64,000 nt of DNA from Castellaniella sp034674885 (GCF_034674885.1 NZ_JAUCDS010000002.1:230430-294429); one strand, 5' to 3'; numbered from the stretch's first letter, positions 8,380 through 17,101 are shown. The notes: a model not told the origin generated them from the sequence alone. Numbers and translations: made by a program.

Positions 8380-8407
8380 ATTATAGAATCATTAGTGTAG
8401 CAATCAA
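8380..8407 (-). promoter_or_regulatory. promoter of ehuBCDA
   Basis: On the minus strand TTGATT (8402-8407) and a perfect TATAAT (8380-8385) are separated by 16 bp. This predicts a start near 8373 and a leader of about 100 bases before ehuB. The region is shared with the oppositely transcribed aroG leader. Confidence 0.6.
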
Positions 8408-8487
8408 TTCATGAGGAATGAATTCCGGATGGATGCGGCCCCCCGGGCCTTCTTGCCTGCCCCTTTTCACTGTGCTAGGATTAGCGA

Positions 8488-8571
8488 ATGCACTCGATCC
8501 CGTATTTCTTTTATTTTTTTACGTTTCCAAAACCGCTGGTGGAGGAAGGGAATCGCTGTACATCCAGGTAG
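8488..8571 (+). CDS. Phe/Tyr-rich leader peptide of the aroG attenuator
   Basis: A 27-codon ORF, ATG 8488 to TAG 8569-8571, with AGGA at 8477-8480 as ribosome site. Residues 5-14 are PYFFYFFTFP: two Tyr and five Phe codons within eight positions (8503-8526). The pattern closely resembles the E. coli pheL leader peptide (HIPFFFAFFFTFP). It is directly followed by an antiterminator/terminator pair and then by DAHP synthase. Its role is to let ribosome stalling report low charged tRNA-Phe or tRNA-Tyr. Confidence 0.85.
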   Translation: MHSIPYFFYFFTFPKPLVEEGNRCTSR

Positions 8572-8599
8572 TCAACAAATTCCCCAAAAGCCGCCGGCG
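8534..8599 (+). promoter_or_regulatory. antiterminator structure of the aroG leader
   Basis: Bases 8534-8542 can pair with 8591-8599 (9 bp, two G-U) and, nested inside, GGGAAT 8548-8553 can pair with ATTCCC 8579-8584. The outer 3' arm overlaps the 5' arm of the terminator (8586-8595), so the two structures exclude each other. A ribosome stalled on the Phe/Tyr codons leaves this structure free to form. A ribosome that reaches the stop codon, which lies in its apical loop, would break the inner stem. Confidence 0.65.
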
Positions 8600-8617
8600 C
8601 TGCCAGGCGGCTTTTTT
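8586..8617 (+). terminator. attenuator terminator of the aroG leader
   Basis: A 10-bp stem AAAAGCCGCC (8586-8595) with GGCGGCTTTT (8606-8615), loop of 10 nt, ending in a run of six T. It is a textbook intrinsic terminator 15 bases after the leader peptide stop and 42 bases before the aroG start. Confidence 0.85.
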
Positions 8618-8658
8618 GTTGTCGCCTCGGACATCCGGTTCATGATTGGAGCAAGACC

Positions 8659-9753
8659 GTGTCACACAATACCGACGATATTCGCATCCGGGAAATCCGG
8701 GAACTCGCCCCGCCCGCCCACGTGATGCGTGAATTTCCCTGCACGCCGGAGATCTCGCGCACGGTGCATGACGCCCGTCAGGCCATCCACAACGTGCTGA
8801 CGGGCCAGGACGATCGGCTGGTGGTGGTGATTGGACCCTGCTCCATCCACGATACGCAGGCGGCGATGGAATATGCCCGACGCCTGAGCGAACAGCGCCA
8901 GCGCTTTTCGGCCGACCTGGAAATCGTCATGCGGGTGTATTTCGAAAAGCCGCGCACCACGGTTGGCTGGAAGGGGCTGATCAACGACCCCGGCCTGGAT
9001 GGCAGCTTCGACATCAATCAGGGCCTGCGCACGGCGCGCGAGCTGCTGATCGACGTCAATGCCCTGGGCTTGCCGGCCGGTTCCGAATTCCTGGACATGA
9101 TCACGCCGCAGTACATCGCCGATCTGGTGTCCTGGGGGGCCATCGGCGCCCGCACCACCGAAAGCCAGGTGCACCGCGAACTGGCGTCGGGTCTGTCCTG
9201 CCCGGTCGGTTTCAAGAACGGCACCACAGGAGACACGCGCATCGCCATCGACGCCTTGAAGGCCGCGTCCAATTCCCACTATTTCCTGTCGGTCACCAAG
9301 GGCGGCCATTCCGCCATCGTGGCCACGCGCGGCAACGAAGACTGCCACGTGATCCTGCGCGGCGGCAAGACGCCCAACTACCAGGCCGAATTCGTGCAGG
9401 CGGCTGCCGAAGCCCTGGAAAAGGCCGGCATGCGCCAGCGCATCATGGTCGATGCCAGCCATGCCAACAGCCATAAGGACTACTCTCGCCAGCCGGAAGT
9501 CGTCGAGGACATCTGCCAGCAGGTCGAAGGCGGGGATTCGCGCCTGTTCGGCGTCATGATCGAAAGCCATCTGGTGGGCGGACGCCAGGATCTGGTCGTG
9601 GGCCGCCCCTTGGTGTATGGTCAGAGCATTACCGATGGGTGCGTGGATTGGGACGTATCGGTGTCCTTGCTGGAACGCCTGGCCAGCGCTGTCCGGGCGC
9701 GCCGTCAGCGGCTGGCCCCGACGCAGGCCGCATCGGTCGGCAGCGCCGCCTGA
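8659..9753 (+). CDS. aroG: 3-deoxy-7-phosphoheptulonate (DAHP) synthase, type I
   Basis: First enzyme of the shikimate pathway, joining phosphoenolpyruvate and erythrose 4-phosphate. 364 residues of the AroF/AroG type: VVVIGPCSIHD, FEKPRTTVGWKGLINDP, GARTTESQVHRELASG and VDASHANSHKDY are all present. The start is GTG 8659 with GGAG about nine bases before. I cannot tell Phe- from Tyr-feedback type from sequence alone, so the symbol is a class call. Expression is predicted to be set by the upstream Phe/Tyr attenuator. Confidence 0.92.
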   Translation: MSHNTDDIRIREIRELAPPAHVMREFPCTPEISRTVHDARQAIHNVLTGQDDRLVVVIGPCSIHDTQAAMEYARRLSEQRQRFSADLEIVMRVYFEKPRTTVGWKGLINDPGLDGSFDINQGLRTARELLIDVNALGLPAGSEFLDMITPQYIADLVSWGAIGARTTESQVHRELASGLSCPVGFKNGTTGDTRIAIDALKAASNSHYFLSVTKGGHSAIVATRGNEDCHVILRGGKTPNYQAEFVQAAAEALEKAGMRQRIMVDASHANSHKDYSRQPEVVEDICQQVEGGDSRLFGVMIESHLVGGRQDLVVGRPLVYGQSITDGCVDWDVSVSLLERLASAVRARRQRLAPTQAASVGSAA

Positions 9754-9811
9754 TCCCTGCCCCGCCGGCCGGTCGGCCATCGGGGCTTACTCGCCGTTTT
9801 CAGGATCGATG

Positions 9812-11224
9812 ATGGATACTTTGTCGTTTGCGCCACAGCCGCGCCCCATGCCGGCCGGCTTTCTGGCCGCCTTGCAGGATCATTTCGGCGAGCGTTGCTC
9901 GATGGCGCAGTCCGTGCGCGACCACCATGGCCGCGACGAATCGCCGTATCCCGCCATGCTGCCCGATGCGGTGGTGTTTGCCCAATCGGTGGACGACGTG
10001 GTCTGGGTGGCGCGGCATTGTCACGCGCACGGCATCGCCCTGATCCCCTATGGGGCGGGTTCGTCATTGGAAGGCCATCTGCTGGCCGTCCAGGGCGGAG
10101 TCTGCCTGGATCTGTCGGGCATGAACCGCATCCTGAATGTGCACGCAGAAGACTTCACGGCCACGGTGCAGGCGGGCGTGACCCGCAAGCAATTGAATGA
10201 ATCGCTGCGCGATACCGGCTTGTTCTTCCCCATCGATCCAGGGGCGGATGCCAGCCTGGGCGGCATGTCGGCGACCCGGGCCTCGGGCACCAATGCGGTG
10301 CGCTACGGCACCATGCGTGAAAACGTCATGTCGCTGAAGGTCGTCACGGCCGACGGCCGCGTGATCGAGACCGCCAACCGGGCGCGGAAGTCCTCGGCCG
10401 GCTACGATCTGACGCGCCTGTTCGTGGGCAGCGAGGGGACGCTGGGCATCATCGTGGAAGTCACGGTGCGCCTGTACCCCCAACCCGAAGCCATCTCAGC
10501 CGCCATCTGCAATTTTCCGGACCTGGGTTCCGCCGTGCGCAGCGTCATCGACGTGATCCAGATGGGCATTCCGGTGGCTCGGGTCGAATTCATGGATGTG
10601 GGGGCGGTGCGCGCGACCAACCGCTACAGCAACCTGACGCTGCGCGAATCGCCGCTGCTGTTGTTCGAATTTCACGGCAGCCCCGCCGCTGTGCGGGAGC
10701 AGGCCGAATCCGTGCAGCAGATCACCCGCGAGCATGGCGGGCAGGACTTCGACTGGGCAGAACGCCCCGAAGACCGCAGCCGGCTCTGGACGGCGCGGCA
10801 CAATGCCTATTTCGCCGGCCTGGGGCTGAGGCCCGGTTGCCGGGCCAGCACCACGGACGTCTGCGTGCCCATTTCGAGACTCGCTGAATGCGTGGGCGAA
10901 ACCGCCCAGGAACTGGACCAGGCCTCGTTTCCCTACACCATTGTCGGCCACGTCGGCGACGGCAATTTCCACGTCCTGATGCTGCTGGATCCCGATAGCT
11001 CTGCCGAATGGGCGGAATCCGAAGCGCTCAACCATCGCCTGGTGGAACGCGCCATCGCCATGGACGGCACCTGCACCGGAGAGCACGGCGTGGGCCTGCA
11101 TAAACAGGTGTTCATGCAGGCCGAGCACGGCGCCGATGCGCTGGATGTCATGCGCTCGCTGAAGGCCGCGCTGGATCCGCGCAACATCCTCAATCCCGGC
11201 AAGATGCTGCCGCCCGCAGCCTGA
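9812..11224 (+). CDS. FAD-binding 2-hydroxyacid oxidase (D-lactate dehydrogenase / GlcD-like)
   Basis: 470-residue flavoprotein of the FAD_binding_4 plus FAD-oxidase C-terminal family. The FAD-binding core shows PYGAGSSLEGH, DPGADASLGGMSATRASGTNAVRYG and SEGTLGIIVEVTVRL; the C-terminal part has GHVGDGNFHVL and GTCTGEHGVGLHK. It resembles cytochrome-linked D-lactate dehydrogenases more than GlcD. ATG 9812 is favoured over ATG 9809 by AGGA at 9802-9805. It lies 16 bases before glcD, so it probably joins the glycolate operon; substrate is uncertain. Confidence 0.8.
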   Translation: MDTLSFAPQPRPMPAGFLAALQDHFGERCSMAQSVRDHHGRDESPYPAMLPDAVVFAQSVDDVVWVARHCHAHGIALIPYGAGSSLEGHLLAVQGGVCLDLSGMNRILNVHAEDFTATVQAGVTRKQLNESLRDTGLFFPIDPGADASLGGMSATRASGTNAVRYGTMRENVMSLKVVTADGRVIETANRARKSSAGYDLTRLFVGSEGTLGIIVEVTVRLYPQPEAISAAICNFPDLGSAVRSVIDVIQMGIPVARVEFMDVGAVRATNRYSNLTLRESPLLLFEFHGSPAAVREQAESVQQITREHGGQDFDWAERPEDRSRLWTARHNAYFAGLGLRPGCRASTTDVCVPISRLAECVGETAQELDQASFPYTIVGHVGDGNFHVLMLLDPDSSAEWAESEALNHRLVERAIAMDGTCTGEHGVGLHKQVFMQAEHGADALDVMRSLKAALDPRNILNPGKMLPPAA

Positions 11225-11240
11225 ACCCATAGGATCTTTC

Positions 11241-12737
11241 ATGGACCTCGCTTCTCCGGTAGCTGCAGCGCAGGCCGTCGTGCCCGATTTCCCCGGCTTC
11301 CTGGCCCGTATCGGCGCCGATCTGCCGGCCCACTGCATCCTGACCCGCGTGGATCAGACCCGCGCCTACGAATGCGACGGGCTGTCCCTGTATCGCGAAC
11401 TGCCGCCCGTCGTGGTGCTGCCCGAAAACGAGGCCCAGGTCATTGCGCTGTTGCAGGCCTGCCGCGAACACAATGTGCCGGTCGTCCCGCGGGGTTCGGG
11501 TACGGGCCTGTCCGGAGGGGCCACCCCGCATCCGCAGGGCGTGGTGATCGGCCTGGCGAAACTCAACCACATCGTGCGGCTGGATCCGCAGTCCTGCACT
11601 GCCGTGGTCGGCCCTGGCGTACGCAATCTGGCGATCTCCGAGGCCGCCGCGCCGCACGGCCTGTACTACGCGCCCGACCCGTCCAGCCAGATCGCCTGTT
11701 CGATCGGCGGCAACGTGGCCGAGAATTCCGGCGGTGTGCACTGCCTGAAATACGGCCTGACCGTGCACAATGTCCTGCGGGTGCGCATGGTCACCATCGA
11801 AGGCGAAGTCATCGAGCTGGGTGGCGAGGCCCCCGACACCCCCGGCCTGAACCTGCTGCAGTCGTTCATCGGGTCCGAGGGCATGCTGGGCCTGGTGACG
11901 GAAGTCACGGTGCGCCTGATTCCCAGCCCGCAGCTGGCGCGGGTCGTGATGGCCAGCTTCCCCAGCGTCGAACTGGCCGGGCAGGGCGTGACGCGCATCA
12001 TTGCCGACGGCATCATTCCGGCCGGCCTGGAACTGATGGACAAGCGTTCCGTGCATATGGTCGAACCCTTTGTGCAGGCCGGCTACGACCTGGAGGCCGA
12101 AGCCATCCTGCTGTGTGAATCCGACGGCACGCCCGACGAGGTCGCCGAGGAAATCAGCCGGGTCGAGACCTTGTTGCGCGAAGTCGGCGCCACCCGCCTG
12201 CAAGTCTCCACATCCGAGGCCGAGCGCCTGAAGTTCTGGGCAGGACGCAAGAACGCCTTCCCGGCTGCGGGGCGCATCTCGCCCGACTACTACTGCATGG
12301 ACGGCACCATTCCGCGTCGCCACCTGGGGCGGGTGTTGGGCGCCATCGCCCAGATGGAAACCGAATTCGGCCTGCGCTGCTCGAACGTCTTCCATGCCGG
12401 AGACGGCAATCTGCATCCCCTGATCCTGTTCGATGCCAACCAGCCCGACGAGGTCGAGCGCGCCGAGGCCTTCGGCGCCGCCATTCTGGAACTCTGCGTC
12501 GAGGTCGGCGGCACGATCACGGGTGAACACGGCGTGGGCATCGAGAAGATCAACCAGATGTGCACCCAGTTTTCCCGCGAGGAACTGGATGCCTTCTCGG
12601 CCTTCAAGCGCGCCTTCGATCCCTACGGCCTGCTCAATCCCCTGAAGCTGATTCCCACGCTGGTGCGCTGCGCCGAGTACGGGAAAATGCACGTGCATCA
12701 GGGCGAACTGCGCTTTCCCGACATCCCCCGTTTTTGA
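11241..12737 (+). CDS. glcD: glycolate oxidase subunit GlcD
   Basis: FAD subunit of the membrane-associated glycolate oxidase, which turns glycolate to glyoxylate. 498 residues; PRGSGTGLSGGATPHPQG, CSIGGNVAENSGGVHCLKYG and SEGMLGLVTEVTVRL bind FAD, and FHAGDGNLHPLIL with GEHGVGIEK are the C-terminal metal/substrate motifs. Followed by glcE after nine bases. Together with GlcE and GlcF it forms the complete enzyme. Confidence 0.93.
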   Translation: MDLASPVAAAQAVVPDFPGFLARIGADLPAHCILTRVDQTRAYECDGLSLYRELPPVVVLPENEAQVIALLQACREHNVPVVPRGSGTGLSGGATPHPQGVVIGLAKLNHIVRLDPQSCTAVVGPGVRNLAISEAAAPHGLYYAPDPSSQIACSIGGNVAENSGGVHCLKYGLTVHNVLRVRMVTIEGEVIELGGEAPDTPGLNLLQSFIGSEGMLGLVTEVTVRLIPSPQLARVVMASFPSVELAGQGVTRIIADGIIPAGLELMDKRSVHMVEPFVQAGYDLEAEAILLCESDGTPDEVAEEISRVETLLREVGATRLQVSTSEAERLKFWAGRKNAFPAAGRISPDYYCMDGTIPRRHLGRVLGAIAQMETEFGLRCSNVFHAGDGNLHPLILFDANQPDEVERAEAFGAAILELCVEVGGTITGEHGVGIEKINQMCTQFSREELDAFSAFKRAFDPYGLLNPLKLIPTLVRCAEYGKMHVHQGELRFPDIPRF

Positions 12738-12746
12738 AGTGATCCT

Positions 12747-13841
12747 ATGGAATTTGTCCTGTCTGAACTGAGCGAACAGGTGGTCACGGCGCGGGCCGCC
12801 AAGAAATCCCTCATGATCCGGGGGGGAGGCACGCGGCTGTTCTACGGCGAACCGGCGCCCGAGGATGACGCAGCCAGCTGGCTGGATGTCTCGGCCTATC
12901 AGGGCGTGATCGGCTACGAGCCGTCCGAACTGGTGCTGACGGCCCGGGCGGGTACGCCCTTGGCGCAGGTCGAGGCGCTGCTGGCCGAGCAGGACCAGAT
13001 GCTGGCCTTCGAGCCGCCGCGTTTTGGCGCCGCCGGCACGCTGGGCGGTTGCGTGGCTGCCGGCCTGTCGGGCCCGCGCCGCATGGCAGCTGGCGCCCTG
13101 GCGGATTTCGTCCTGGGCACTCGGCTGCTCAATGCGGACGGCAACGTGCTGCGCTTTGGCGGCGAGGTCATGAAGAACGTCGCGGGGTACGACGTGTCCC
13201 GGCTGTTGGCCGGGTCCCTGGGAGTACTGGGCGTCCTGATGGAAGTGTCCATCAAGGTCATGCCTCGGCCGCGCAGCGAGGCCACTCGGGTCCTGGAACT
13301 CGACGAGGCGGGAGCCTTGCGCCAATGCCTGCAGTGGCGTGCCCGGCCGATGCCGGTGTCGGCCACCGCCTGGGTGCCTGGCGATAGGGTGGGGGCAGGG
13401 CGCCTGATGGTCCGTCTGTCGGGCAATGAATCGGCCGTGCGCCAGGGCCAGGATGCCATTGGCGGCGAGGCCGTGCCCGGCGATCAGGCCCAGGCATTCT
13501 GGCTGAGCCTGCGCGATCAGACCCATGCATTTTTCCAGCAGCGGCCCCTGTGGCGGCTGAGCCTGCCGCCGCGCGTGCCGGCCCTGGACCTGGGGCCGGC
13601 CCTGCACGAATGGGGCGGCGGCCTGCGCTGGCTGGCCGGCGACCAGGATGCCGCTGCCTTGCGGGCCCGAGTGCAGGCTTTGGGCGGTTCTGCCTGTCTG
13701 TACCATCGTGGCGGGGTGTCCCGCGACGTGACGACCTTTCATCCTCTGGCGGCCGGTGTGATGCAGATTCACCGGCGGCTGAAACAGGAATTCGACCCCA
13801 GCTGCGTCTTCAACCCGCGCCGCCTGGTGCCGGAATTCTAA
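12747..13841 (+). CDS. glcE: glycolate oxidase subunit GlcE
   Basis: Second FAD-type subunit, 364 residues, with a reduced FAD_binding_4 domain (IRGGGTRLFYG near the N terminus; PPRFGAAGTLGGCVAAGLSGPRR; GEVMKNVAGYDVSRLLAGSLG). Sits between glcD and glcF with spacers of nine bases on each side. Confidence 0.92.
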   Translation: MEFVLSELSEQVVTARAAKKSLMIRGGGTRLFYGEPAPEDDAASWLDVSAYQGVIGYEPSELVLTARAGTPLAQVEALLAEQDQMLAFEPPRFGAAGTLGGCVAAGLSGPRRMAAGALADFVLGTRLLNADGNVLRFGGEVMKNVAGYDVSRLLAGSLGVLGVLMEVSIKVMPRPRSEATRVLELDEAGALRQCLQWRARPMPVSATAWVPGDRVGAGRLMVRLSGNESAVRQGQDAIGGEAVPGDQAQAFWLSLRDQTHAFFQQRPLWRLSLPPRVPALDLGPALHEWGGGLRWLAGDQDAAALRARVQALGGSACLYHRGGVSRDVTTFHPLAAGVMQIHRRLKQEFDPSCVFNPRRLVPEF

Positions 13842-13850
13842 GGATCCATC

Positions 13851-15080
13851 ATGCAAACCCAACTCGCCGACTGGGCGCAAGGCACGGATATCGGCCAGGA
13901 GGCCGATGCGATTCTGCGTCGCTGCGTGCACTGCGGCTTTTGCCTGGCGACCTGTCCGACCTACCAGATCCTGGGAGACGAGCTCGACAGTCCGCGCGGG
14001 CGCATCTACCAGATCAAGCAGGTGCTGGAAGGCGTCCAGCCCACCTACGTCACGCAGCAGCACCTGGACCGCTGCCTGACGTGCCGCAATTGTGAAACCA
14101 CCTGTCCGTCCGGCGTGGAATACGGGAAACTGGTCGATATCGGCCGCCAGTTGGTCAGCGAACGGGTAGAACGCCCCTGGCATCAGCGCCTGCTGCGCCA
14201 TGCCTTGCGGCGCCTGATGCTGTCGCCCGCCTTCGGACCGCTGTACCGCCTGGGCCGCTGGGTCCGTCCTGTCCTGCCGGCCGTCCTGCAGGGCAAGATC
14301 GCAGTGCCCCGGCCGGCCGGGGCGCTGCCCGTGCAGGCGCAGCGCCACGCGCGCCAGGTCGTGATGCTCAGCAACTGTGTGCAGCCCGCCATGCTGCCGT
14401 CGATCGATGCCGCCACGCAGCGCGTGCTCGATGCCGTCGGGGTGGGCACGCGCTTTGTCGCCGGGTCGGGCTGCTGCGGCGCCATCAATTTCCACCTGGA
14501 TGCCCAGGAAGACGCGCGCCAGCAGATGCGAGCCAACATCGATGCCTGGCTGCCCCTGCTGGAATCCGGGCAAGTCGAAGCCGTCGTGGTCAATGCGTCG
14601 GGCTGCGGCGGCATGATCAAGGACTACGCCCATCACCTGCAGCATGATCCGGCCTACGCCGAGCGCGCCGCGCGGCTGATGCCCTATGTAAAGGACATTG
14701 CCGAATTCCTCGCACCCCTGGCCGCAGACGTACGCGCCCGCATGCAGCGGGCGCCGGGCCGCAGCGCCTTTCATCCGCCGTGCACCCTGCAGCATTGGCA
14801 GGGCCTGCGGCCGCTGACCGAACGCCTGCTGGCGGACCTGGGTTTCGACCTGCAGACGTTTGGCGAGTCCCACCTGTGCTGCGGGTCGGCCGGCACCTAT
14901 TCCATCACCCAGCCGACCCTGTCCAAGTCCTTGCGGGACCGCAAGCTGCAGTCCATTCAGACAACCCTGCCCGATACCATCGTGTCGTCGAACATCGGCT
15001 GCATCTGCCATCTGCAAAGCGGTACGGACACCCCCGTGCGACACTGGATCGAAACCGTGGACGAGGCCATGCATGGCTGA
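13851..15080 (+). CDS. glcF: glycolate oxidase iron-sulfur subunit GlcF
   Basis: 409-residue electron-transfer subunit. Two 4Fe-4S binding sites are present (CVHCGFCLATCP near residue 24 and CLTCRNCETTCPSG near residue 78), followed by two CCG-domain motifs (GSGCCGAINFH and HLCCGSAGTY) typical of heterodisulfide-reductase-like subunits. Its last eight bases overlap the mnmA start. Confidence 0.93.
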   Translation: MQTQLADWAQGTDIGQEADAILRRCVHCGFCLATCPTYQILGDELDSPRGRIYQIKQVLEGVQPTYVTQQHLDRCLTCRNCETTCPSGVEYGKLVDIGRQLVSERVERPWHQRLLRHALRRLMLSPAFGPLYRLGRWVRPVLPAVLQGKIAVPRPAGALPVQAQRHARQVVMLSNCVQPAMLPSIDAATQRVLDAVGVGTRFVAGSGCCGAINFHLDAQEDARQQMRANIDAWLPLLESGQVEAVVVNASGCGGMIKDYAHHLQHDPAYAERAARLMPYVKDIAEFLAPLAADVRARMQRAPGRSAFHPPCTLQHWQGLRPLTERLLADLGFDLQTFGESHLCCGSAGTYSITQPTLSKSLRDRKLQSIQTTLPDTIVSSNIGCICHLQSGTDTPVRHWIETVDEAMHG

Positions 15081-16203
15081 TGTGGACAAGACGGGCATGC
15101 CTGCAGCGGGGGCGCGGATCGTCGTGGGAATGTCGGGCGGTGTGGATTCCTCGGTCACGGCCTGGCTGCTGAAACAGCAGGGCTACGAGGTGATCGGCCT
15201 GTTCATGAAGAACTGGGAAGACGACGATGACAGCGAATACTGTTCGTCGCGCCAGGACTGGCTGGATGCAGCCAGCGTCGCCGATGTGGTCGGGGTCGAC
15301 ATCGAGGCCGTCAATTTCGCCGCCGAATACAAGGACCGCGTCTTCGCCGAATTTCTGCGGGAATATTCCGCCGGACGCACGCCCAACCCCGACGTGCTGT
15401 GCAACGCAGAAATCAAGTTCAAGGCCTTCCTGGACCATGCCATGGGCCTGGGGGCCGACTACATCGCCACCGGTCACTACGCCCGGGTGCGGCGCGTGCA
15501 AACCGCTGGCGGTCCGCGCACGCAGCTGCTGAAGGCCGTCGATGCAAGCAAGGATCAAAGCTATTTCCTGCATCGGCTGAATCAGGCGCAGTTGGCCCGC
15601 ACGGTCTTTCCCCTGGGAGAAATCCACAAGACCGAGGTTCGTCGCATCGCCCGCGAAATCGGTTTGCCCAATGCCGCCAAAAAAGATTCCACTGGCATCT
15701 GCTTCATCGGCGAGCGTCCGTTCCGGGAATTCCTGAATCGCTACCTGCCCACGCAGCCTGGGTCCATGCGGACTCCGGAAGGCCTGGTGCTGGGGCAGCA
15801 CCAGGGGCTGGCCTTCTACACGCTGGGCCAGCGCAAAGGGCTGGGCATCGGCGGGGTGCAGGGCGCTCAGCGCGACGATGGCACGGCCGATGCCTGGTAT
15901 GTGGCCCGCAAGGATCTGGCCGGCAACGTCCTGTATGTCGTGCAGGGCCACGATCATCCCTGGCTGTTGTCGCCGACGCTGGCCGCCCAGGATGCGAGCT
16001 GGGTTGCGGGTGAGCCTCCCGCGCCAGGCGCCTATGGGGCCAAGACCCGCTACCGCCAGACCGATGCGGCGTGTTCGCTGGCGGTGCGTGATGATCGGGC
16101 TTTCGAGCTGTCGTTCGATGAGTCCCAGTGGGCGGTCACGCCCGGCCAGTCGGCCGTGCTGTACGACGGCGACATCTGCCTGGGAGGCGGCGTGATCACC
16201 TGA
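15073..16203 (+). CDS. mnmA: tRNA-specific 2-thiouridylase
   Basis: Introduces sulfur at U34 of tRNA-Lys, -Glu and -Gln. 376 residues from ATG 15073 (MADVDKTGMP); a longer open frame upstream is glcF read in another frame. PP-loop GMSGGVDSSV, the catalytic cysteines in PDVLCNAEIKF and DSTGICFIGER, and the C-terminal beta-barrel are present. The overlap with glcF suggests read-through from the glycolate operon, although the functions are unrelated. Confidence 0.93.
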   Translation: MADVDKTGMPAAGARIVVGMSGGVDSSVTAWLLKQQGYEVIGLFMKNWEDDDDSEYCSSRQDWLDAASVADVVGVDIEAVNFAAEYKDRVFAEFLREYSAGRTPNPDVLCNAEIKFKAFLDHAMGLGADYIATGHYARVRRVQTAGGPRTQLLKAVDASKDQSYFLHRLNQAQLARTVFPLGEIHKTEVRRIAREIGLPNAAKKDSTGICFIGERPFREFLNRYLPTQPGSMRTPEGLVLGQHQGLAFYTLGQRKGLGIGGVQGAQRDDGTADAWYVARKDLAGNVLYVVQGHDHPWLLSPTLAAQDASWVAGEPPAPGAYGAKTRYRQTDAACSLAVRDDRAFELSFDESQWAVTPGQSAVLYDGDICLGGGVIT

Positions 16204-16227
16204 TGCCCTGCCGGCATTGCCAGCGCA

Positions 16228-16259
16228 GAAAAAACATCAGGCCCCAGCGGGGCCTGATG
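16228..16259 (-). terminator. terminator for the GST gene (minus strand)
   Basis: An 11-bp perfect stem CATCAGGCCCC / GGGGCCTGATG with a 3-nt loop (16235-16259). Read on the minus strand it is followed by a run of T (the A-run at 16229-16234). It also separates the convergent mnmA. Confidence 0.75.
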
Positions 16260-16280
16260 CGCATCCGGTGCAAGCAGGAT

Positions 16281-16892
16281 TCAGGCGTCCGGCGGACGCG
16301 TGGACACGAAAGAAGGCCGGGCGTCCAGCTTTTCCGTCAGTCGGGCCAGGTTGGCGTGACGCGCTCGCCAGTCCAGGCTGGGGTTGCGGAAGTCCAGGTA
16401 GCCCAGGGCTGCGCCCACGGCAATGTCCGCCAGGCACAGGTTGACCCCTGTGCAGTAGGGTTGTTCGCCCAGCAGGCTGTTCATGTGATCCAGTGCGGCG
16501 TAGATCTTGCCCTTCTGGCGATCCGCCCAGGAAGCGCTTTGCTGTTCCTGCGGGCGGCGGCTTTCCTGGATCATGCTGGTCGCGGCATCCATGATGCCGT
16601 CGGCGATGGCTTCCCAGCGTTTGACGGCGATGCGTTCACGGCCTGGGGGCGGGATCAGTCGCCCGACCGGCGAGAGCGTGTCCAGGTATTCGACGATCAC
16701 GCGCGAATCGAACAGGGTTTCGTTTTCGTCCAGGATCAGGCAGGGGACCTTGCCCAGAGGGTTGAAGGCAGGCGCCTGCGTATTGGCCGCCCAAGGGTCG
16801 TCCAAAACCAGTTCGTAGTCGAGTTTTTTCTCTGCCAGCACGATCCGGACTTTACGGACGTAGGGGCTGGTCAGGGAACCAATCAATCTCAT
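16281..16892 (-). CDS. glutathione S-transferase family protein
   Basis: 203 residues. Thioredoxin-like N-terminal domain starts MRLIGSLTSPYVRKVRIVLAEK, with the glutathione cis-Pro region GKVPCLIL and the SRVIVEYLD segment; a helical C-terminal domain follows. The form resembles the bacterial YibF/beta-like group that has Ser rather than Tyr near the N terminus. Substrate unknown. Single gene, divergent from purB. Confidence 0.85.
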   Translation of the reverse strand: MRLIGSLTSPYVRKVRIVLAEKKLDYELVLDDPWAANTQAPAFNPLGKVPCLILDENETLFDSRVIVEYLDTLSPVGRLIPPPGRERIAVKRWEAIADGIMDAATSMIQESRRPQEQQSASWADRQKGKIYAALDHMNSLLGEQPYCTGVNLCLADIAVGAALGYLDFRNPSLDWRARHANLARLTEKLDARPSFVSTRPPDA

Positions 16893-17101
16893 GGCAAACC
16901 GGGGGGTAGTCTAAGGCTCAAAAAGTATATCAGGGCCGGGCCGGTGATCCGGCTGCGGGGCCTGCCTGATCCCATTTTTGAGAGGATTGCGGGGGCAGGT
17001 GTGGTATATCCGCCCAAAGCCTTGACACCAGAGGCGAATGTTAGAATCGCAGCTTGACCCGCCACCCGGGCCACTGACTGGCCCATCATTCATTGTTCAA
17101 C

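Noticed and set aside
8453..8481. TTGCCT-17-TAGGAT with extended -10 just before the aroG leader ORF
   Set aside because: It would start transcription at about the leader ATG, leaving the leader without a ribosome site. The real promoter is probably further upstream, but I could not place it with confidence.
14860..15072. Upstream extension of mnmA by 71 codons
   Set aside because: This part is glcF in another frame; the conserved MnmA N terminus begins right after ATG 15073.
11190..15158. 1322-residue open frame on the minus strand across glcDEF
   Set aside because: It is a shadow of high-GC coding sequence: low-complexity Gln/His/Arg/Gly composition, no family resemblance, and it lies exactly opposite well-conserved genes.
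17022..17047. TTGACA and TAGAAT upstream of purB as a promoter
   Set aside because: The spacer is only 14 bp, too short for a normal sigma70 promoter; it may still be partly used, but I do not list it.
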